Positions 58,045-64,000 of a DNA stretch of 64,000 nucleotides are shown piece by piece. Source of the DNA: Alteromonas pelagimontana (lineage in GTDB: Bacteria; Pseudomonadota; Gammaproteobacteria; Enterobacterales; Alteromonadaceae); the NCBI RefSeq assembly GCF_002499975.2, contig NZ_CP052766.1:4030001-4094000 (forward strand), read 5' to 3'. A program made the translations under genes and the position numbers. The notes under the pieces were generated by a model that saw nothing but the letters and a program-made list of their open reading frames with translations, was not told the DNA's origin and ran no database searches. Within the stretch, counting starts at the first letter, position 1. Every line of letters begins with the position of its first letter.

Positions 58045-58467
58045 TTATTGCAGTTGAAAAATCATGATTGCGTGACAGATAACTACAACGGTGGTAAGTA
58101 GCACGCGTAGCGAGATATAGCTTACAACCAGCTCTTTATCAAAAGCTAATGTGTATTTATCGTACATTAGAAGAAGCACATAAGAGACAGAGAGTACGCC
58201 AAGTACCCGCACATCGCCATTAAAAATAAGACATAGCCAACCAATGATAGTGGGAAGCATCGCCACATATAACTGGTGATTAGTGCGCCGGTTTTGAATC
58301 GCATCCAGCCAATGAACGCCGCCAAAAAATGACAGAAGCACCGCGGAATATTGAGTAAAATATCTCGCAGCTTCATAGACTGGAAGCAAGTCAACAACTG
58401 CAGTAACGGCTAGAAAAATAAAAGGAATGAGTCCAGCAATACCTAACGCGAGAGCAGGATAGGGCAT
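58045..58467 (-). CDS. DUF3429 family membrane protein
   Basis: 140 residues, five hydrophobic segments covering most of the chain. Family core YFTQYSAVLLSFFGGVHW with the following LYVAMLPTIIGWLCLIF and LLLMYDKY. Function unknown. It lies just downstream of gltA, reading in the same direction; a terminator stands between them. Confidence 0.9.
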   Translation of the reverse strand: MPYPALALGIAGLIPFIFLAVTAVVDLLPVYEAARYFTQYSAVLLSFFGGVHWLDAIQNRRTNHQLYVAMLPTIIGWLCLIFNGDVRVLGVLSVSYVLLLMYDKYTLAFDKELVVSYISLRVLLTTVVVICHAIMIFQLQ

Positions 58468-58485
58468 AGTCGCTACTCCTTATTT

Positions 58486-58514
58486 AAAAATAGCGCCATG
58501 CAGGCGCTATTTTT
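58486..58514 (-). terminator. Rho-independent terminator of gltA (bidirectional)
   Basis: AAAATAGCGCC and GGCGCTATTTT pair around a five-base loop, with A and T runs at the two sides, so it works for gltA on the minus strand. Confidence 0.9.
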
Positions 58515-58530
58515 GCGGTTCGACAAAAAA

Positions 58531-59811
58531 TTAATTGTCGATAGGGGTGTATTTACGTTTACTATAGCCCGTATAAAGCTGACGAGGACGTCCAATCTTT
58601 TGTTTAGGATCGCTCATCATTTCATGCCAATGAGAAATCCATCCCACGGTACGGGAAAGAGCAAAAATACACGTAAACATATTGGTTGGAATACCAATAG
58701 CTTTCAAAATAATGCCTGAGTAGAAATCCACATTCGGGAACAGCTTCTTCTCGGCAAAGTAAGGGTCTTCAAGTGCAATACGCTCAAGTTCCATAGCTAC
58801 TTCAAGCAAAGGATCTTTAATTTCCAGCTCTTTAAGAACTTCATGACAGCTTTCACGCATTACTGTTGCGCGCGGATCGTAGTTCTTGTAAACCCGATGC
58901 CCAAAACCCATGAGGCGGAAGGGGTCTTTTTTGTCCTTCGCACGCTCAATAAATTCCGGAATACGGTCAACGCTTCCGATTTCCTCAAGCATTCGCAGAC
59001 ACGCTTCGTTTGCACCACCGTGAGCCGGGCCCCATAAAGAAGCCACGCCAGCAGCAATACACGCGTAAGGATTAGCACCAGAAGAACCGGCTAACCGTAC
59101 AGTTGATGTAGAAGCGTTTTGTTCGTGATCGGCATGCAAAATAAATATACGATCCATTGCACGTTCAACCGCAGGGCTGATTTTGTAATCTTCAGCCGGA
59201 ACGGAGAATAACATGTTCAGGAAGTTGCCCGCATAGCTAAGATCATTACGCGGATAAACAAAGGGTTGACCAATGTTGTACTTGTAACACATTGCTACCA
59301 GGGTAGGCATCTTCGCGATGAGACGGTGCGCGCTACGCATGCGTTCATCACAATTGGAAACATCCAGGTCGCTATGGTAGAACGATGACATTGCACCCAC
59401 TGTTCCGCATAACATAGCCATTGGATGGGCATCGTTACGGAAACCATGGAAGAACATATTTATCTGTTCATGAACCATGGTATGACGGGTGATAGTTGCT
59501 TTAAACTCTTCGTATTCTTCGCTACTCGGAGCTTCGCCATTTAATAGCATGTGACAAACTTCAAGATAGCTTGCATCCCGTGCTAATTCTTCAATGGGAT
59601 AACCGCGATGTAACAATACGCCTTTTTCGCCGTCAATATAGGTAATTTTCGATTCGCAGGATCCTGTAGCCATGAAGCCCGGATCATACGTGAAGTATCC
59701 GTTTGCCCCAAGTGGACGCACGTCAATTACATCTTGTCCTTCTGTGCCAGACAATATAGGAAGTTCAATTTCCTTGTCGCCGGCTTTAAGAATGGCTTTC
59801 TGATCTGCCAT
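58531..59811 (-). CDS. gltA: Citrate synthase
   Basis: 426 residues, the hexameric gram-negative type. Motifs: [20 protein letters not shown], the catalytic region [49 protein letters not shown], and the end DNPKQ-like [14 protein letters not shown]. Condenses acetyl-CoA and oxaloacetate. Divergent from sdhCDAB as in E. coli, with a 620-base shared control region. Confidence 0.98.
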   Translation of the reverse strand: MADQKAILKAGDKEIELPILSGTEGQDVIDVRPLGANGYFTYDPGFMATGSCESKITYIDGEKGVLLHRGYPIEELARDASYLEVCHMLLNGEAPSSEEYEEFKATITRHTMVHEQINMFFHGFRNDAHPMAMLCGTVGAMSSFYHSDLDVSNCDERMRSAHRLIAKMPTLVAMCYKYNIGQPFVYPRNDLSYAGNFLNMLFSVPAEDYKISPAVERAMDRIFILHADHEQNASTSTVRLAGSSGANPYACIAAGVASLWGPAHGGANEACLRMLEEIGSVDRIPEFIERAKDKKDPFRLMGFGHRVYKNYDPRATVMRESCHEVLKELEIKDPLLEVAMELERIALEDPYFAEKKLFPNVDFYSGIILKAIGIPTNMFTCIFALSRTVGWISHWHEMMSDPKQKIGRPRQLYTGYSKRKYTPIDN

Positions 59812-60474
59812 AAAATGCTCTCCTCAGAATGGTTCTGTTTGCAGCGAAACAGCTTTAAATGGACTGCTTCGTTGGGAAAAGTGGCGTAGTTTTACTTTAT
59901 TATGTATCAATAAGTCAATTTAAATGCAGGTTTGCGCAATAAATATTCTCAATTCTTTAGCATTATACACCAGACCTGACACAAGTATGGTTTGGTAAAC
60001 GTAAATTGATGCTGCTTTATCTGAACTGAGATGCAAACATCAATGTTGGGCTTAATTTGAAACTTTCAACTGAGAAACGTTGGCAAAGCTACAGCCGATT
60101 CTTACAACGACGGGTAAATGCTTACCGCTTAATACCGTTTCATTTAATGTATAGCAATATTGATAAAATGAAATCTCTTTGTAATTTTAATTTACTTACC
60201 TGGTTATCTTTAACTGCTGTCTTAGTTGAGAACAGAATATCGACAACTAACGCCTCAATAGGCCACAAAAAATTGTAATTATACAATGCGCTGGATATAC
60301 TCATGCGAGCTTTGAAGACAGAATATTTGTTCTGTTAAACAAGTAATAAAAAATTCACAAATTGTTAACGACTCAACGGATGAGGCAATTAACAGGTTAT
60401 AAGCGGAATAGCTCAATTAGGACATAAAAACAGTGAGTGATTCCTTCTCCCTACGGAATAAACAGGCATACATT
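59812..60474. promoter_or_regulatory. Divergent gltA/sdhC control region
   Basis: An AT-rich region between the two TCA units, without a plausible gene (short frames only). It must hold promoters for both sides. Several ATTGTTAAC/AAATTGT-type AT tracts near 60350-60370 could be regulator sites, but I cannot assign ArcA or CRP sites by eye. Confidence 0.5.
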
Positions 60475-60849
60475 GTGAAAAAGCAAAGACCAGTAAATTT
60501 AGATCTTACTACCATAAGATTTCCTCCCGCTGCTATTTCGTCAATCCTCAACCGTATTACCGGCGTCGCATTATTTTTTGCGTTGTTGTTCGTCATCTGG
60601 GCGTGGGCAGTTTCTGTTTCCTCCCCAGAAGGATTCGCTGATGTACAAGAGATAATGAACGGCTGGGTTGGGAAAGTGATAGCAATCGGCACAATATCGG
60701 CTCTGATATATCACACCCTCGGCGGCATTCGTCATCTCATAACTGAGATAGGATATTGGGAAGAACTTAAATCAGGAAATCTCAGTGCACAAGCGATTAT
60801 TGCACTTTGGATAATACTGACCGTCGTATTGGGAGTTGCAATATGGTAA
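60475..60849 (+). CDS. sdhC: Succinate dehydrogenase cytochrome b556 subunit
   Basis: 124 residues from GTG 60475, giving MKKQRPVNLDLTTIRFPPAA as in relatives; a GTG at 60433 would add 14 residues. Three transmembrane helices (about 25-47, 65-85, 103-122). Conserved SILNRITGVALF (quinone-site Ser/Arg) and haem ligand His in LIYHTLGGIRHL. Stop overlaps sdhD. Confidence 0.93.
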   Translation: MKKQRPVNLDLTTIRFPPAAISSILNRITGVALFFALLFVIWAWAVSVSSPEGFADVQEIMNGWVGKVIAIGTISALIYHTLGGIRHLITEIGYWEELKSGNLSAQAIIALWIILTVVLGVAIW

Positions 60850-61190
60850 CAAATCAATCAGGTGCTAGACGTAACGGAGTGCAGGATTTTATTTCACTGC
60901 GTACGACCGCCTTAATCATTACAGCGTATGCCATCTTTATGGCGTGGTTCTTCTTCACCACAGAAGAAATTACGTTTACTGTCTGGCGTGGTCTGTTTGC
61001 TGGTTTGACAATGAAGGTGTTTACCCTCGCTACGCTTGTCGCCACCATGATCCATATTCGAATTGGTATGTGGCAGGTGCTCACTGATTATGTAAAAGCG
61101 CTGAAACTGCGGGCCACTATCCAGTTTTTAATTAACCTTATTGCTTTTATATACGTTGCTGTTGGTCTGTTTGTTTTGTTGGGAGTGTAA
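60843..61190 (+). CDS. sdhD: Succinate dehydrogenase membrane anchor subunit
   Basis: 115 residues from ATG 60843, with GGGAG upstream; the frame overlaps the end of sdhC by seven bases. Three transmembrane helices (about 20-39, 53-75, 87-112). Conserved [15 protein letters not shown], haem-ligand region [19 protein letters not shown]. Confidence 0.93.
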   Translation: MVTNQSGARRNGVQDFISLRTTALIITAYAIFMAWFFFTTEEITFTVWRGLFAGLTMKVFTLATLVATMIHIRIGMWQVLTDYVKALKLRATIQFLINLIAFIYVAVGLFVLLGV

Positions 61191-61191
61191 T

Positions 61192-62964
61192 ATGAATTTA
61201 CCAGTACATGAGTTTGACGCCGTAGTTATAGGCGCCGGTGGTGCAGGTATGCGTGCTGCACTTCAGATATCACAGTCAAATAAAACGTGCGCATTATTGT
61301 CTAAAGTATTTCCGACTCGTTCACACACCGTGTCAGCCCAAGGCGGAATTACGGTTGCGTTAGGCAATTCCCATGAAGATAACTGGGAATGGCATATGTA
61401 CGATACCGTAAAAGGCTCTGATTATATTGGTGATCAGGAAGCCATTGAGTACATGTGCAAAAACGGCCCTGAAGCCATTGTTGAAATGGAAAACATGGGC
61501 CTGCCTTTTTCCCGTTTTGAAAACGGTAAGGTTTACCAACGTCCGTTCGGTGGACAGTCGAAGAACTTCGGGGGCGAGCAGGCTGCACGAACTGCCGCTG
61601 CTGCTGACCGTACTGGTCATGCTTTACTGCATTTGTTGTATCAGCAAAACGTAAAAAACAACACTACGGTATTTAGCGAATGGTACGCTCTTGATTTGGT
61701 AAAAAATCAGGATGGCGAAGTTGTAGGGTGTACCGCCATAGATATCGAAAGTGGCCAGGTGGTTTATTTTAAATCTCGTGCTGTTGTTCTGGCAACGGGG
61801 GGAGCGGGACGCATATTTGCATCTACGACAAACGCCCATATTAATACTGGTGACGGCGTGGGTATGGCTCTTCGTGCGGGCGTATCCATGCAGGATATGG
61901 AAATGTGGCAATTCCATCCCACTGGTATTGCAGGTGCTGGCACCTTGGTTACTGAGGGTTGTCGAGGCGAGGGTGGTTATCTGCTAAATAAAGATGGTGA
62001 ACGCTTCATGGAGCGTTATGCTCCTAATGCTAAAGATTTGGCAGGTCGTGATGTTGTAGCTCGTTCCATGATGACAGAAATTCGTGAAGGCAGGGGTTGT
62101 GATGGCCCGTGGGGTACCCATCTTAAGTTGAAGCTCGATCATTTGGGTAAAGACGTACTTGAATCTCGTCTACCCGGTATTCTTGAGCTTTCGCGCACTT
62201 TTGCGCACGTAGATCCTGTGAAAGAGCCAATTCCCGTTATACCGACTTGTCACTATATGATGGGCGGTATACCTACTAACGTTCATGGTCAAGCGTTACG
62301 CGTGGACGAGAACGGCCAGGATGTAGTGGTAAAAGGTTTATTTGCTTGTGGTGAGATTGCGTGTGTATCTGTGCACGGCGCCAATCGCCTGGGTGGAAAC
62401 TCGTTACTCGATTTGGTGGTATTTGGTCGCGCAACTGGCTTGCATCTGGGCGAAACGCTTAGCGAAATGGCCCCAACTCGTGATGCGTCAAACTCTGACA
62501 TTGAAGCAGCTATGTCTCGATTTAATCGCTGGGAAGGGTCCGAGAAGGGCAAGGGAGAAGATCCTGTTCAGATCAAAAAGGATATGCAGGAATGCATGCA
62601 GCTTAATTTTTCAGTGTTTCGTGAAGGCGATTCCATGGCAGATGGCCTCACCCAGCTAAAAGAAATTCGTGAAAGATTGCAACATGCGCGCTTAGACGAT
62701 AAGAGTCAGGATTTCAACACGCAACGTATTGAGTGCCTTGAGTTGGATAATTTGATGGAAACAGCCTATTGTACAGCCGTTGCCGCAAACTTTAGAACGG
62801 AAAGTCGCGGCGCGCACAGTCGGTTTGATTATCCAGATCGAGATGACGACAACTGGTTGTGCCACTCCATTTATCGGCCTGAGTCTGAATCAATGCGTAA
62901 ACGTGAGGTCAATATGGCGCCGAAGTTACGGGAAGCGTTTCCACCTAAAGTGCGTTCGTATTAA
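61192..62964 (+). CDS. sdhA: Succinate dehydrogenase flavoprotein subunit
   Basis: 590 residues from ATG 61192, directly after sdhD with GGGAG upstream. FAD site [14 protein letters not shown]; covalent flavin His45 in [30 protein letters not shown]; catalytic Arg in [19 protein letters not shown]; and [17 protein letters not shown]. Oxidises succinate to fumarate. Confidence 0.98.
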   Translation: MNLPVHEFDAVVIGAGGAGMRAALQISQSNKTCALLSKVFPTRSHTVSAQGGITVALGNSHEDNWEWHMYDTVKGSDYIGDQEAIEYMCKNGPEAIVEMENMGLPFSRFENGKVYQRPFGGQSKNFGGEQAARTAAAADRTGHALLHLLYQQNVKNNTTVFSEWYALDLVKNQDGEVVGCTAIDIESGQVVYFKSRAVVLATGGAGRIFASTTNAHINTGDGVGMALRAGVSMQDMEMWQFHPTGIAGAGTLVTEGCRGEGGYLLNKDGERFMERYAPNAKDLAGRDVVARSMMTEIREGRGCDGPWGTHLKLKLDHLGKDVLESRLPGILELSRTFAHVDPVKEPIPVIPTCHYMMGGIPTNVHGQALRVDENGQDVVVKGLFACGEIACVSVHGANRLGGNSLLDLVVFGRATGLHLGETLSEMAPTRDASNSDIEAAMSRFNRWEGSEKGKGEDPVQIKKDMQECMQLNFSVFREGDSMADGLTQLKEIRERLQHARLDDKSQDFNTQRIECLELDNLMETAYCTAVAANFRTESRGAHSRFDYPDRDDDNWLCHSIYRPESESMRKREVNMAPKLREAFPPKVRSY

Positions 62965-62978
62965 AAGAGGTAAAAATC

Positions 62979-63689
62979 ATGCAAATGTTTTTTTCGATTT
63001 ATCGCTATAATCCAGATGTTGATAACGCGCCACGAATGCAGGACTATGCGCTGGAAGTGGAAGAAGGTCAGGATATGATGGTGCTAGATGCACTGATAGC
63101 ATTAAAAGAGCAGGATCCATCGTTATCATTTCGTCGTTCATGCCGCGAGGGAGTCTGTGGTTCTGACGGTATGAATTTAAATGGGAAAAATGGTCTAGCT
63201 TGTATTACTCCCCTTTCTGCACTGGGTAAAGGCAAGATTGTAATTCGTCCGCTTCCTGGTTTACCGGTTATTCGCGACTTAGTTGTGGATATGACCCAGT
63301 TCTTTAAGCAATACGAAAAAGTTAAGCCGTTTCTAATTAATGATCACAAGCAGCCTCCTGCAGGAGAAAACCTGCAATCTCCTGAAGAGCGGGCTAAGCT
63401 TGATGGATTATATGAATGTATTCTCTGTGCCTGTTGCTCAAGCTCATGCCCATCGTTTTGGTGGAATCCAGAAAAGTTTATCGGTCCTGCGGGTTTGCTT
63501 CATGCGTATCGTTTCATAGCGGATACTCGCGACACAGCAACAGAAGAGCGTTTAAACGACCTTGATGATGCATTTAGCGTTTTCCGCTGTCATAGTATCA
63601 TGAATTGTGTGAGTGTTTGTCCGAAAGGATTAAACCCGACAAAAGCTATCGGCCATATCAAGTCGCTGCTTTTGCAACGGGCTGTTTAG
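62979..63689 (+). CDS. sdhB: Succinate dehydrogenase iron-sulfur subunit
   Basis: 236 residues. 2Fe-2S cluster cysteines in SCREGVCGSDGMNLNGKNGL (followed by AC), 4Fe-4S in CILCACCSSSCP, and 3Fe-4S in CHSIMNCVSVCPKGLNP. Carries electrons from SdhA to quinone. AGAGGT precedes the ATG. Ends the sdhCDAB operon. Confidence 0.98.
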   Translation: MQMFFSIYRYNPDVDNAPRMQDYALEVEEGQDMMVLDALIALKEQDPSLSFRRSCREGVCGSDGMNLNGKNGLACITPLSALGKGKIVIRPLPGLPVIRDLVVDMTQFFKQYEKVKPFLINDHKQPPAGENLQSPEERAKLDGLYECILCACCSSSCPSFWWNPEKFIGPAGLLHAYRFIADTRDTATEERLNDLDDAFSVFRCHSIMNCVSVCPKGLNPTKAIGHIKSLLLQRAV

Positions 63690-63737
63690 TACTATTTTCT
63701 GCGAAATATTGTATTGCAGATAGTAATGCTTTAAATG

Positions 63738-63766
63738 GCCATCCATCCGGGATGGCTATTTTTTTT
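63738..63766 (+). terminator. Rho-independent terminator after sdhB
   Basis: GCCATCC, a five-base loop, GGATGGC, then TATTTTTTTT. It separates sdhCDAB from sucA. Confidence 0.9.
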
Positions 63767-63857
63767 ATATGCGGGCTAAATGGTTGGTTCTGAAATCAAT
63801 AACGGTCATAATAGACGCTCGTGTTATTTAGTTCATAAAACGTAGCAAGGCACAATA

Positions 63858-64000
63858 ATGCAAGAAAGCGTGATGAAAGCGTGGTGGGATTCTTCACATA
63901 TGGCTGGCGCAAATGCAGCTTATGTTGAACAATTGTACGAGGCGTACCTTGAAGATCCCCAAAGCGTGTCCGATTCCTGGCGCCAAGTTTTCGATAGCCT
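63858..64000 (+). CDS. sucA: 2-oxoglutarate dehydrogenase E1 component, N-terminal fragment
   Basis: The first 47 codons are in the window. MQESVMKAWWDSSHMAGANA followed by YVEQLYEAYLEDPQSVSDSW is the SucA N-terminal E2-binding helix region (S.L.GANA.YVE.LYE.YL.DP.SV...W). AAGG stands eight bases before the ATG. Its place after sdhB matches E. coli sdhCDAB-sucAB. Confidence 0.95.
   Translation, partial: MQESVMKAWWDSSHMAGANAAYVEQLYEAYLEDPQSVSDSWRQVFDS

Overview
The window looks like a chromosomal segment of a marine gammaproteobacterium of the order Alteromonadales (Alteromonas-like). The protein sequences and much of the gene order resemble E. coli and its relatives: yhbY/ftsH-folP-glmM-tpiA-secG-tRNA-Leu, pnp-nlpI, cysZ/smc-zipA-ligA, comEC-msbA-lpxK-ycaR-kdsB and gltA/sdhCDAB-sucA. 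Base composition is moderate. This assignment is inference from recognised families and synteny; no search was run.

Layout. 1-6.8 kb is a conserved block (SDR fragment, YhbY, FtsH, FolP, GlmM, TpiA, SecG, tRNA-Leu GAG), except that rlmE (ftsJ), expected between yhbY and ftsH, is present only as a decayed remnant. 6.8-25.6 kb is an accessory region placed where rimP-nusA-infB-rbfA-truB-rpsO would normally lie between leuU and pnp. It holds a cupredoxin/EAL pair, a Pmp3-like peptide, a DUF2254 membrane protein, a hemerythrin, GDH, a phosphatase-lipid kinase fusion, a stress-type membrane protein, topoisomerase IB, proBA, an MscS channel and an HNH nuclease. It also contains two further decayed genes (truncated hemoglobin, DUF2878 protein), a MITE-like element with matched terminal inverted repeats, and four copies of a dispersed short repeat, one of which is an intact 42-residue reading frame. 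25.6-31.8 kb carries pnp, DUF1244, cdd, nlpI, a Sel1-type putative metallopeptidase and cysZ. 32-47.5 kb carries smc-zipA-ligA, DUF2062, comEC-msbA-lpxK-ycaR-kdsB, an SDR and a Kelch protein. 47.5-58.5 kb carries rimO, a MarR regulator with a twin palindromic operator in front of a small kinase gene, GNAT, DUF2919, tcdA, a glutathionyl-hydroquinone reductase/pirin pair, and manC-manB. 58.5-64 kb is the TCA block gltA/sdhCDAB/sucA (sucA cut by the window end).

How the genes work together. The conserved blocks serve protein quality control, cell-wall and LPS precursor synthesis, chromosome maintenance and division, RNA turnover and respiration. Several accessory genes suit osmotic, oxidative or nitrosative stress (proBA, MscS, Pmp3, hemerythrin, lost hemoglobin), but a shared function is inference. 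The most notable signals are the gene remnants hidden in apparent intergenic DNA, the small-ORF repeat family confined to the accessory region, and the break in the leuU-to-pnp gene order.
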